From assembly GCF_000238395.3 (NCBI RefSeq), contig NZ_CP011025.1, positions 186,001 through 250,000 on the forward strand: 64,000 nt of DNA, written 5' to 3'. Each line of letters opens with the position of its first letter. Position 1 is the stretch's first letter. Of the stretch, positions 25,716-34,368 are shown piece by piece. Below the pieces are notes generated by a model. That model did no database searches, had not been told where the DNA came from, and saw only the letters and a program-made list of their open reading frames with translations. Position numbers and translations under genes: made by a program. Origin of the DNA: Pseudoalteromonas arctica A 37-1-2. Its GTDB lineage: Bacteria; Pseudomonadota; Gammaproteobacteria; Enterobacterales; Alteromonadaceae.

Positions 25716-27194
25716 ATGTCAGATAACATTTTACAGCTGGTGGTTTTTGTTTTTGTCACCGCTTTAATTGGTGGCCTTACTTATTGGAAATGCCGAGGCC
25801 AAAATCGCAATAACGGACAAAGCCAAACCAAAGAGTATTTTTTAGCGGGCGGTGGCCTTACTTGGATGTTTGTTGCAGGTTCAATCACATTAACTAATTT
25901 AAGTACTGATCAGCTTGTAGGTATGAATGGTAACCAAATGGCTTTACTGGTTTGGTGGGAGCTTGCAGCAATTATAGGTTTGATTATTTTAGCCAAAGTG
26001 TTCATTCCTGTTTATTACAAATACAACTGTACAACGACCACAGAGCTTTTAGAAAAGCGCTATAACAACAAACATATTCGCGCTGTTATTGGTGGTTTAT
26101 TCTTTTTAGGTAATGCACTTATTTATATGCCAGCGGTTATTTATTCTGGCGCGCTATTTATGCAAACCATGTTTAAGGTTGATATTCCGCTAATGTATAT
26201 CGCCACCGCATTTGCCATTATTGGTGCTGTTTATGCGTTTTTTGGCGGTCTGCGAGCAGTTGCTGTATCGGATACCTACAATGGCATACTTGTACTAGGC
26301 ATGGCTGTTTTAGTCGTGTTTTTAGCACTTAATGCGATTGATTATGACTTTACGGGTATTCCTGAGGAGCGCTTAACACTCATAGGCGATGCTGACTCAC
26401 CTATTCCGTGGCCAACACTTTTAACCGGTATGATCTTTATTCAAATGTATTACTGGGGTACTAACCAAACAATCACACAGCGAGCAATGGCAGCACCTAA
26501 TGTTAAAGAAGCGCAAAAAGGTATATTTGCAGCTGCGGGTATTCGTTTTTTAATCGTCCCTGCAATTGTGGTATTACCGGGTATTATTTCGTTTAAACTT
26601 TATGGCGATATTGGCGACGCGGCTTATGGTCGAATTGTGGGTGATGTAATGCCAGCATGGTTAACCGGTGTGTTCGCAGCGGCAATGGCAGCAGCTGTAC
26701 TTTCTACTTACAACAGCTTATTAAATTCAGCTACAGCACTATATGTGTGTGACATTCACGAAGCGTACTTTAATAAAGAGCCAAGTGTTGTAAAGCTAAG
26801 TGGTTACGTAACATTGCTACTCACAAGCTTAACACTGGTACTTGTACCAATTTACCAGCAAGCAGACAGCATTATTAACTTGCTACAGCAATTAAATGGC
26901 TTATTAAGTATGCCTATATTCTCTATTTTTGTAGTGGGCTTATTATTTAAAAATGTGGATGCACGTGCAGGTATTGCAGCAGTAATTTTAGGTGTGGTTA
27001 TGTACGGCATGCTTACATTTGCAAACTCACCACTACATACTGACATTCATTACATTCACTTAATGCCAATTACACTGATTGTATGTGTAGCCTTTGCATT
27101 GATAGTAAATAAAGTGGTATTTGGTTTGAATGCGCAGTGGGCAGGTAAAACACCGGCACTTGATGACGCAGGCCAAGCACAAGTACAAAAATAA
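25716..27194 (+). CDS. Sodium/solute symporter, SGLT (SLC5) type, likely galactose
   Basis: This 492-residue integral membrane protein of the sodium:solute symporter family has about 13-14 transmembrane segments. It is close in pattern to the sodium/galactose transporter vSGLT: EYFLAGGGLTWMFVAGSITL, STDQLVGMNG, YYWGTNQTITQRAMAAPN and the late AAAMAAAVLSTYNSLLNSAT segment typical of the sodium site. It would import galactose or a galactoside across the inner membrane. AGGAG lies nine bases before the ATG. It sits between the SapC-like gene and the alpha-galactosidase, and a terminator follows it. Confidence 0.9.
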   Translation: MSDNILQLVVFVFVTALIGGLTYWKCRGQNRNNGQSQTKEYFLAGGGLTWMFVAGSITLTNLSTDQLVGMNGNQMALLVWWELAAIIGLIILAKVFIPVYYKYNCTTTTELLEKRYNNKHIRAVIGGLFFLGNALIYMPAVIYSGALFMQTMFKVDIPLMYIATAFAIIGAVYAFFGGLRAVAVSDTYNGILVLGMAVLVVFLALNAIDYDFTGIPEERLTLIGDADSPIPWPTLLTGMIFIQMYYWGTNQTITQRAMAAPNVKEAQKGIFAAAGIRFLIVPAIVVLPGIISFKLYGDIGDAAYGRIVGDVMPAWLTGVFAAAMAAAVLSTYNSLLNSATALYVCDIHEAYFNKEPSVVKLSGYVTLLLTSLTLVLVPIYQQADSIINLLQQLNGLLSMPIFSIFVVGLLFKNVDARAGIAAVILGVVMYGMLTFANSPLHTDIHYIHLMPITLIVCVAFALIVNKVVFGLNAQWAGKTPALDDAGQAQVQK

Positions 27195-27216
27195 CGTATA
27201 AATAGTTTAAGCTGAC

Positions 27217-27252
27217 AAAGTCGGTCATGGGGAAACTCTGGCCGATTTTTTT
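27217..27252 (+). terminator. Terminator after the symporter gene
   Basis: The arms TCGGTCA and TGGCCGA pair around a loop and are followed by seven Ts. The rest of the 322-base gap to the alpha-galactosidase (27253-27516) is AT-rich and should hold its promoter; ACTATTATTATTGAATATC near 27386 resembles the candidate operator at 20334. Confidence 0.75.
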
Positions 27253-27516
27253 ATATGTATTAAAAGCAACATGACAACTTCAAAGCGAAGGTTAGTTTAA
27301 TACTTTTTATTACAGTGGTACTTCCAGTGAGTTTATCTGACTATTTGCGATGTAAAGACTATCAAAACCTAATTTATATGATATATACTATTATTATTGA
27401 ATATCACTGTCTGATAGATTGTGGCTCAAGCAAAGAGATACATTTAGCACATAGTGTAGCTTACTAATTTTCGTTATATTTATAACTCACACAATGAACA
27501 AGAGGATAGGAAAATC

Positions 27517-29649
27517 ATGGCCGACACTAAATCATTTTATCGATTAGACAGTGTAAACAGCACCGTTATTTTCGACTGCCAGAGCAAAACACCGGCGTTA
27601 CTGTACTTTGGTAAACGCCTATCTGAGCAAACAACAGAAACAATGCTAACTCAGCTTGCTACGCGTCAAGAAGTAAAATGTGCCGTGGTTGAAGAAGCGC
27701 CTATTTCTCTATCTCCGTTATTAGGCGAAGGCTTTACTGGTGCGCCAGGGCTTGAGCTAGTAAATGATTCAATCGCATGGTCAGTAGGGCCACAACTTCA
27801 AGAAGTTCGTCAGCCTTCAGCCGCAACACTTGAATTTGTAAGCGTAGATAAGCTTCGTGGTATTGAAGTCGTGCACAGCATTACACTTGATAAAAGCACT
27901 GACGTACTTAGCGCGCATACCGTATTAACTAATTTAGGTGACTCACCACTGGGCGTTAATTTTTGCGCCGCGCCAACATTTCAATTGCCAGATAGCGTAA
28001 GCAAAATAGTGAGCTTTGAAGGTCGTTGGTCAAATGAATTTCAACGTCAATCGGTTGATTTAGTCTTAGGCAGTTTTGTTCGTGAAAACCGTAAAGGCAA
28101 AACATCACACGATGTATTTCCTGGTTTATTAGTGCATAACGAAAATGCAGGCGAGCAGCACGGCGAATGTTACGGCTTTCATTTAGGTTGGAGTGGTAAT
28201 AATAAACTACGCGCAGAGCTTTTAGCTGAAGGTCGTCGTTATGTACAAATGGGTGAGCTATTACTTCCTGGTGAGCTTACGCTTGCTAAAGGTCAAACGT
28301 ATCAAAGCCCGAGCATTTATGGCTCGTTTTCGAGTGAAGGTTTTAGTGCGCTTTCTCGTAATTTTCATCGTTTTGTTAAAGCTAATTTACTTAGCCAAGC
28401 ACAGCGTGAAAAAACGCGCCCTGTGCATTACAACACATGGGAAGGCATTTACTTTGATCACGACGTAGATACGCTTAAGCAACTAGCCGACAAAGTAGCG
28501 CCGTTAGGCATTGAACGTTTTGTACTTGATGATGGTTGGTTTAAAGGCCGCCGTGGCGACAATGCAGGTTTAGGTGATTGGACAGTAGATTACAAAATTT
28601 ACCCCGATGGTTTATCACCAGTTATAGATCATGTGAATAGCTTAGGTATGGAGTTTGGTATTTGGTTTGAACCAGAAATGGTTAACCCAGATAGTGATTT
28701 ATACCGCGCGCATCCTGATTGGGTTTTAGGCTCCCAAAACAACGAACAGTTAAGCTTTAGAAATCAGCTAGTACTTGATTTAACCCGCTCTGAGGTTGTT
28801 GAGTACCTATACAAAGCGATTGACGATATTTTAGTTGAATACCCAACTATTAAGTACATTAAATGGGATATGAACCGCGATATTAACCATGCGGGTAATT
28901 TTGATGGTAAGCCAGCAGTGCACCAGCAAACATTAGCACTTTATCGTTTAATTGACCGTATTAAAGCGGCGCACCCAGGGCTTGAAATAGAAAGCTGTTC
29001 GTCAGGTGGTGCACGTGTAGATTACGGCGTACTTGCACACACTGACCGTGTATGGACGTCAGATTCAAACGATGCGCTTGATCGCCTTGAAATACAGCGT
29101 GGATGTTCGTTCTTTTTCCCATCGTCGGTTATGGGTGCACACGTAGGCCCACGTGATTGTCATATCACAGGGCGTAATGTAAGTATTGAAATGCGTGCTG
29201 CGGTATCAATGTTTGGCCACATGGGAATCGAAATGGACCCACGTGAACTGAACGATCACGAATACAATGCACTTAAAGCGGCAATAGCACTTCACAAAGA
29301 GCATCGGGAGTTTATTCATAGCGCCGATTTATACCGCCTAGATAGCGACGATTTATCAATTAACTTTGGTTTAATCGATGAGCAAAAAACAAAAGCGTTA
29401 TTTGCCTATAATAGCGTTCGCGAAACACCGCGTACAGCGCCTAATAAGCTTCGTTTTGTTGGCCTAGATGCCGATGCGCAGTACACACTTAATTTAGTGT
29501 GGCCGGTAAAATTTGAGGAGTATCGTCCATCTTCTATTGCTGCGGTAAATGGTCAAACATTTACAGGTGAAGCGCTAATGCAGTTTGGTTTACAAATGCC
29601 AATTTCATTCCCGCAAACATCGCTTATATTTGAGCTTAATAAAGCTTAA
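27517..29649 (+). CDS. Alpha-galactosidase, glycoside hydrolase family 36
   Basis: This enzyme releases galactose from alpha-galactosides such as melibiose and raffinose. The 710-residue protein has the N-terminal beta-supersandwich and a central TIM barrel with VLDDGWFKGRRGDNAGLGDW, FGIWFEPEMVNPDS and KWDMNRD (nucleophile D451). CSSGGARVDYG and WTSDSNDALDR (acid/base D516) complete the active site. No signal peptide is seen, so it acts on imported substrate in the cytoplasm, consistent with the TonB receptor and symporter upstream. AGAGGATAGGAAAATC precedes the ATG. A terminator follows. Confidence 0.95.
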   Translation: MADTKSFYRLDSVNSTVIFDCQSKTPALLYFGKRLSEQTTETMLTQLATRQEVKCAVVEEAPISLSPLLGEGFTGAPGLELVNDSIAWSVGPQLQEVRQPSAATLEFVSVDKLRGIEVVHSITLDKSTDVLSAHTVLTNLGDSPLGVNFCAAPTFQLPDSVSKIVSFEGRWSNEFQRQSVDLVLGSFVRENRKGKTSHDVFPGLLVHNENAGEQHGECYGFHLGWSGNNKLRAELLAEGRRYVQMGELLLPGELTLAKGQTYQSPSIYGSFSSEGFSALSRNFHRFVKANLLSQAQREKTRPVHYNTWEGIYFDHDVDTLKQLADKVAPLGIERFVLDDGWFKGRRGDNAGLGDWTVDYKIYPDGLSPVIDHVNSLGMEFGIWFEPEMVNPDSDLYRAHPDWVLGSQNNEQLSFRNQLVLDLTRSEVVEYLYKAIDDILVEYPTIKYIKWDMNRDINHAGNFDGKPAVHQQTLALYRLIDRIKAAHPGLEIESCSSGGARVDYGVLAHTDRVWTSDSNDALDRLEIQRGCSFFFPSSVMGAHVGPRDCHITGRNVSIEMRAAVSMFGHMGIEMDPRELNDHEYNALKAAIALHKEHREFIHSADLYRLDSDDLSINFGLIDEQKTKALFAYNSVRETPRTAPNKLRFVGLDADAQYTLNLVWPVKFEEYRPSSIAAVNGQTFTGEALMQFGLQMPISFPQTSLIFELNKA

Positions 29650-29713
29650 ATTTAACTAAGAGCAGTAAAAGGCGCTAATCGCTTTTATATTGCTTAGCTT
29701 AGATATCAGTAGT

Positions 29714-29744
29714 CAGCTCTATATTGTTTAGGGCTGGCTTTTTT
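29714..29744 (+). terminator. Terminator of the alpha-galactosidase gene
   Basis: CAGCTC pairs with GGGCTG (one G-U) and a run of six Ts follows. It lies between the convergent alpha-galactosidase and recG genes. Confidence 0.7.
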
Positions 29745-29809
29745 ATATCCTTAGTAAGCTAATTTAGTAAATTAACTTAGTAAACTCAAAAGTATCGAAA
29801 ATAGAGTGG

Positions 29810-31891
29810 TTACGCTTGCGCATAATTTTGCTTGTTACCCAACCAACGTTGAATTAGTGGGTCAACAACCTCTGGGTGTTGCTTAAGCATTTGCTGTGCA
29901 ATCGGTCTAACTTGGTTGAGGGTGTGCTTATCGCGGGTAAGATCGGCAATTTTAAACTCGGCTAACCCTGTTTGTTTTGTACCGAGTACTTCACCAGGGC
30001 CACGAATTTCTAAATCGCGCTCTGCTATCACAAAACCATCGTTACTATCGCGTAGTACACCTAATCGCTTTTGAGCAGTATGAGACAGTGGTGCGTGGTA
30101 TAAAAGCACGCAATGCGATGCAGTAGCGCCACGGCCAACTCGCCCACGTAACTGATGCAGCTGTGCTAAGCCTAAGCGCTCAGGGTTTTCTATAATGATT
30201 AAGCTCGCATTAGGGACATCTACACCAACTTCAATAACCGTAGTGGCAACTAAAACATGTATATTGCCTGCTTTAAACTCGCTCATAATGGCTTGTTTTT
30301 CAGCTGATTTCATTCGGCCATGTACTAAGCCTACGTTTAGCTCTGGTAGCGCTTCTTTTAACTGCAGTGCGCTGTCTTCGGCGGCTTGGCATTGCAGTAC
30401 TTCAGATTCATCAATAAGTGTACACACCCAATAAACTTGGCGGCCTTGCTCGTTACACGCTAATTTAACGCGGGCAATAATATCGTCTCTGCGAGTATCA
30501 GGAAGTGCTACTGTTGTGATTGGCGTACGCCCTGGTGGCAGCTCGTCAATCACAGAGGTTTCTAAGTCGGCATAGGCGGTCATAGCAAGTGTACGTGGGA
30601 TAGGTGTTGCGGTCATAACTAGTTGATGAGGGTAACAATCACCAAACTTACCTTTTTCACGCAGTGATAAACGCTGGTGGACACCAAAGCGGTGTTGTTC
30701 ATCAATAACGATAAGCACTAAGTTATTAAACTTAACTTCATCTTGAAATAAAGCGTGAGTACCTACAATCATTTGCGCTTCACCAGAGGCTATTTTTTCA
30801 AGTGTTGCTACGCGCTCTTTGCCTTTTGTTTTACCGCCAAGCCAAGCAACTGTTATACCTAGTTGATTAAACCACGTTGTAAAATTAACGCCATGTTGCT
30901 CTGATAAAATTTCAGTAGGAGCCATTAAAGCTACTTGAAAGCCCTGCGCAATGGCTGTTAGTGCACTAAGTGCTGCTACTAGGGTTTTACCTGAGCCTAC
31001 ATCGCCTTGTACTAAACGCATCATTGGATACGCGTGTTGCATGTCACCTTTAATTTCAGCAACTACGCGGCTTTGCGCATTTGTGGGTGCAAAAGGAAGT
31101 TGCTCTAAAAATTGGCTTTCTAATGTGTTTACCGGATTTAATGCCACGGCTTTAACTTGTTGCCCTTGCTCTCGTACTTTTAATAAGCTGAGGTTTTGAG
31201 CAAGTAACTCCTCAAATACAAGGCGCTGTTGAGCAGGGTGAGTACCTTGCTCTAATGCAGTTACGTCAACATCATTTGGTGGGCGGTGCAGTAATAATAA
31301 GGCGTCACTTAGCGGCATATTTGATGGCTGCCACTGTGAAGGCAATAGTTCTTCTACTGAGTATTTATTTAGTAAATCAATGGCCTGTTCGCTTAAAGCT
31401 CTAATCGATAGTTGCTTTAAACCTTCGGTTGTTGAATAAACGGGCGTTAATGTTGTCGCTACCGGTTGCTCGTTGGAAGTATCGCTGATGCTATATTCAG
31501 GATGGCTCATTTCAAAGCCAACACGGCCACGGCGCACTTCACCAAAACAACGTATTATTTTACCTGCACTAAATGCGTTTTTTTGTGCGGCGGTAAAATT
31601 AAAAAATCGTAGTGTTAGCCTGCCAGTACCATCATTGATTTGGCAAACAAGCATGCGCCTTTTACCAAACGTAATTTGGCTTGTTTCAATTGTTGCTTCA
31701 ACACTCACATGGCTATGCAATGCCAGTTCATTAATCGCGTATAAGCGAGTGCGATCTTCATAGCGAAGTGGCAAATGAAAAAGCATATCTTGCACAGTTA
31801 AAATACCTAGCTTTAACAAACGCTCAGCCATTTTTGGGCCGACCCCTTTGAGCTCTGTAATTGGGTATTGATTTAAGCTAGGTTTAGACAA
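29810..31891 (-). CDS. recG: ATP-dependent DNA helicase RecG
   Basis: RecG reverses stalled replication forks and processes branched DNA. The 693-residue protein begins with the wedge/OB region (GVGPKMAERLLKLGI, then LPLRYEDRT) and has helicase motifs VQGDVGSGKT (Walker A), VIDEQHRFG (motif II), ATPIPRTL, and HQLRGRVGRG (motif VI). Length matches E. coli RecG (693). It is downstream of trmH on the minus strand with a 58-base gap. In many gammaproteobacteria spoT-trmH-recG are consecutive; here asnA, asnC and other genes lie between spoT and trmH. Confidence 0.97.
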   Translation of the reverse strand: MSKPSLNQYPITELKGVGPKMAERLLKLGILTVQDMLFHLPLRYEDRTRLYAINELALHSHVSVEATIETSQITFGKRRMLVCQINDGTGRLTLRFFNFTAAQKNAFSAGKIIRCFGEVRRGRVGFEMSHPEYSISDTSNEQPVATTLTPVYSTTEGLKQLSIRALSEQAIDLLNKYSVEELLPSQWQPSNMPLSDALLLLHRPPNDVDVTALEQGTHPAQQRLVFEELLAQNLSLLKVREQGQQVKAVALNPVNTLESQFLEQLPFAPTNAQSRVVAEIKGDMQHAYPMMRLVQGDVGSGKTLVAALSALTAIAQGFQVALMAPTEILSEQHGVNFTTWFNQLGITVAWLGGKTKGKERVATLEKIASGEAQMIVGTHALFQDEVKFNNLVLIVIDEQHRFGVHQRLSLREKGKFGDCYPHQLVMTATPIPRTLAMTAYADLETSVIDELPPGRTPITTVALPDTRRDDIIARVKLACNEQGRQVYWVCTLIDESEVLQCQAAEDSALQLKEALPELNVGLVHGRMKSAEKQAIMSEFKAGNIHVLVATTVIEVGVDVPNASLIIIENPERLGLAQLHQLRGRVGRGATASHCVLLYHAPLSHTAQKRLGVLRDSNDGFVIAERDLEIRGPGEVLGTKQTGLAEFKIADLTRDKHTLNQVRPIAQQMLKQHPEVVDPLIQRWLGNKQNYAQA

Positions 31892-31949
31892 AGTGTATCA
31901 ATCTTATTATTTGTGAGTAGGCTAAGTGTACTTACAGAGCTTTAGTCCA

Positions 31950-32636
31950 TCAAGTATGTTTTAAAGCTTGCCAAAATTGCTCGTCAGCGACTATTTCGCC
32001 GTTTTCATCAAGTGCGGGGTAGGGTAATTTTTTTTGTTTACACTGCCTTGCAATAATAGGATGGCAGCCTTCAAAGTAAAGTGGGTGCTTAACTTCGGCG
32101 CTCAGCATATCTCTATTATATAAACCAGCCAGCTCACGTTGACGCTGTGCTTCAAACAATATTAGCGCAGCAGCAACCGAAACATTTAGCGATTGCACCA
32201 TGCCTTGCATTGGAATAATAATATTTTGATCGGCATATTCCAGGGCTTTTTCTGAGATCCCTGTTTTTTCTTGTCCAACAATAATAGCCGTTGGCTTGGT
32301 GTAATCTACTTCTCTAAAATCAACGGCATCTTCTGATAGATGAGTTGCGAGTATTTGTATTTCTGGATTGCGTTCACGCATTGCAGTAACGGCATCATCA
32401 ATATTTCTATGTAAGTGCGTCTCTAGCCAGTTTTTACTGCCACCTGAGGTATTATTTGTTAGCCATTTTTGCTTTTCAGGCCATACAGCATGTACGTGAT
32501 GGCAACCAACCGCATCAGCACTTCGTACTATTGCAGATAAGTTATGGTGTTTGTGCACGTCTTCTAAACACACGGTTAGGTCTGTTTGACGGCGCGAAAG
32601 TACGTCTTCGATTCTTTGATAGCGAGTTTGCTGCAT
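31950..32636 (-). CDS. trmH: tRNA (guanosine(18)-2'-O)-methyltransferase
   Basis: TrmH methylates the 2'-hydroxyl of G18 in the tRNA D-loop. The 228-residue SPOUT protein parallels E. coli TrmH from the start (TRYQRIEDVLSRRQTDLTVC) and has the three SPOUT motifs: NLSAIVRSADAVGCHHVHAV, VGQEKTGIS and IPMQGMVQSLNVSVAAAL. The C-terminal extension contains the family's PYPALDENGEI segment. It precedes recG on the same strand and is probably co-transcribed. asnC starts further upstream in the same direction. Confidence 0.96.
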   Translation of the reverse strand: MQQTRYQRIEDVLSRRQTDLTVCLEDVHKHHNLSAIVRSADAVGCHHVHAVWPEKQKWLTNNTSGGSKNWLETHLHRNIDDAVTAMRERNPEIQILATHLSEDAVDFREVDYTKPTAIIVGQEKTGISEKALEYADQNIIIPMQGMVQSLNVSVAAALILFEAQRQRELAGLYNRDMLSAEVKHPLYFEGCHPIIARQCKQKKLPYPALDENGEIVADEQFWQALKHT

Positions 32637-32677
32637 GGTTATCCTCTTTTTTCGGCAATTATACGAGATTTTTGCAG

Positions 32678-33136
32678 TTAAGGCATTACCGTACGGCTAA
32701 TTGGATTTTGTAGAGAAATAAGTGTTTCTGTTGACTGAATGGCTTCTATTGCCTGTATTTTATTAATCAGCACATCTTGTAAGTGATCAATGGACTTTGT
32801 CATTACCTTTATAAATATGCTGTAGTTACCTGTTGTGTAATAAGCCTCTACCACTTCCTCCAATGCTTCTAGCTTTATAAGCGTTTGCGGGTAATCACGT
32901 GCGTTATTTAAATTAATGCCTATAAAGCAGCACACATCGTAGCCCAGCTGTTTAGTATTAATCGTTAATTGCGTTCCTGTAATGATCCCTGCTTGCTTCA
33001 TTTTTTCAATTCTTACGTGAATTGTCCCTGCGCTTACATTAAATCTTTTTGCTAATTCGGCATACGCAGTACGGGCATTTGCCATTAACGCATGAAGTAT
33101 CTGTTTATCGAGATTATCGATTAAATAATTTTCCAT
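32678..33136 (-). CDS. asnC: AsnC transcriptional regulator
   Basis: This 152-residue Lrp/AsnC regulator is nearly colinear with E. coli AsnC (start MENYLIDNLDKQILHALM; IHVRIEKMKQAGIITG; AYYTTGNYSIFIKVM). It has an N-terminal winged helix-turn-helix and a C-terminal RAM domain that binds asparagine. In E. coli it activates asnA when asparagine is scarce. The divergent asnA gene lies 197 bases away, which supports the same role. Its end is 41 bases from trmH, and some read-through into trmH-recG is possible. Confidence 0.96.
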   Translation of the reverse strand: MENYLIDNLDKQILHALMANARTAYAELAKRFNVSAGTIHVRIEKMKQAGIITGTQLTINTKQLGYDVCCFIGINLNNARDYPQTLIKLEALEEVVEAYYTTGNYSIFIKVMTKSIDHLQDVLINKIQAIEAIQSTETLISLQNPISRTVMP

Positions 33137-33333
33137 TATATATTTGTCATAAAATTATCGAATATATGCTTTTTATACCACTTAATTGATGGTTTTTATA
33201 TATTAAAGCTATTTTTGTTATGGGATGTTGAATTAATCCTTTAAATCGTTACATTAACTTCATTAAGGGCGTTAATTAGATCGCTTTTTATCAATTAAGC
33301 AAGTAACAATAACTGGGAATGAGGCCAATTATT
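33137..33333. promoter_or_regulatory. Divergent asnC-asnA promoter region
   Basis: This AT-rich spacer separates divergent asnC and asnA and must contain both promoters and the AsnC site, by analogy with E. coli. TATACCACTTAATTGATGG around 33175 is a possible relic of one arm of the TACCAATT repeat family. I cannot place an exact operator. Confidence 0.5.
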
Positions 33334-34329
33334 ATGAGTTCACACTATGTGCAGCAACAGCAGCAAATAAGTAAAGTTAAGCAATTTTTTTCACAACAAC
33401 TAGAAACCCAACTTGGGCTGGTTGAGGTTCAAGCCCCAATTTTGGCTAAGGTTGGCGACGGCACGCAAGATAACTTAAGCGGCCATGAAAACGCAGTTGC
33501 TGTAAATGTGAAAGCGATTACAGATAGCCGCTACGAAGTGGTGCATTCACTGGCTAAGTGGAAACGCAAAACACTAGCAACTTATGGCTTTAGTGTTGGT
33601 GAGGGTATTTACACTCAAATGAAGGCTTTGCGCCCAGATGAAGATTCATTAAGTCCTATTCATTCTGTATATGTTGATCAGTGGGATTGGGAAAAAGTAA
33701 TTAACGAAACCACAGAGCGTTCGCTGGCAACACTAAAGCAAACTGTTCAATCTATTTATAAAGGGATAAAAGAGACAGAGACTTTTGTAAGTGAGTCTTA
33801 TGGTTTAACGCCTTTTTTACCGGACGACATTAAGTTTGTGCACAGTGAAGAGCTACGTAAAATGTACCCTGACTTTAGCGCTAAGCAACGCGAAAAAGCC
33901 ATTGCACAAGAATATGGTGCTGTATTTTTAATTGGTATTGGTGGCGCGCTTGGTGATGGCAAAATCCATGATGTAAGAGCCCCAGATTACGATGATTGGT
34001 CTACGCCAACATGCGATCAATACATGGGTTTAAATGGTGATATTTTAGTATGGAACCCAGTACTTGAAGATGCATTTGAAATATCATCAATGGGTATACG
34101 TGTAAGTCCTGAGGTTTTAAAAGCGCAGTTAAGTACAACTGGAGATGAAGACCGCTTAGAGTTTGATTGGCATAAAGCGCTACTACAAAGTAAATTTCCG
34201 CAAACGATTGGCGGTGGAATAGGGCAGTCTCGCTTGGCTATGCTATTGCTACAAAAGCAGCATATTGGCCAAGTACAAGTGGGTGTATGGCCGCAGCAAA
34301 CACATGCTGAGGTAAGCGGTCTACTTTAA
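33334..34329 (+). CDS. asnA: Aspartate-ammonia ligase (asparagine synthetase A)
   Basis: AsnA makes asparagine from aspartate, ammonia and ATP. The protein matches E. coli AsnA across its length: [64 protein letters not shown] and [18 protein letters not shown] start at the ATG at 33334 because GAGG lies nine bases upstream and the 331-residue length fits the 330 of E. coli; an in-frame ATG at 33319 overlaps that ribosome site. It diverges from asnC and ends in a hairpin facing the FapA-like gene. Confidence 0.96.
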   Translation: MSSHYVQQQQQISKVKQFFSQQLETQLGLVEVQAPILAKVGDGTQDNLSGHENAVAVNVKAITDSRYEVVHSLAKWKRKTLATYGFSVGEGIYTQMKALRPDEDSLSPIHSVYVDQWDWEKVINETTERSLATLKQTVQSIYKGIKETETFVSESYGLTPFLPDDIKFVHSEELRKMYPDFSAKQREKAIAQEYGAVFLIGIGGALGDGKIHDVRAPDYDDWSTPTCDQYMGLNGDILVWNPVLEDAFEISSMGIRVSPEVLKAQLSTTGDEDRLEFDWHKALLQSKFPQTIGGGIGQSRLAMLLLQKQHIGQVQVGVWPQQTHAEVSGLL

Positions 34330-34343
34330 ATGTGAATTAATTT

Positions 34344-34363
34344 GAGTGCTCAATAGAGCACTC
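34344..34363. terminator. Hairpin between asnA and the FapA-like gene
   Basis: A perfect GAGTGCTC/GAGCACTC stem with an AATA loop lies between two convergent genes; the T-tract is weak. Confidence 0.6.
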
Positions 34364-34368
34364 AGTTA

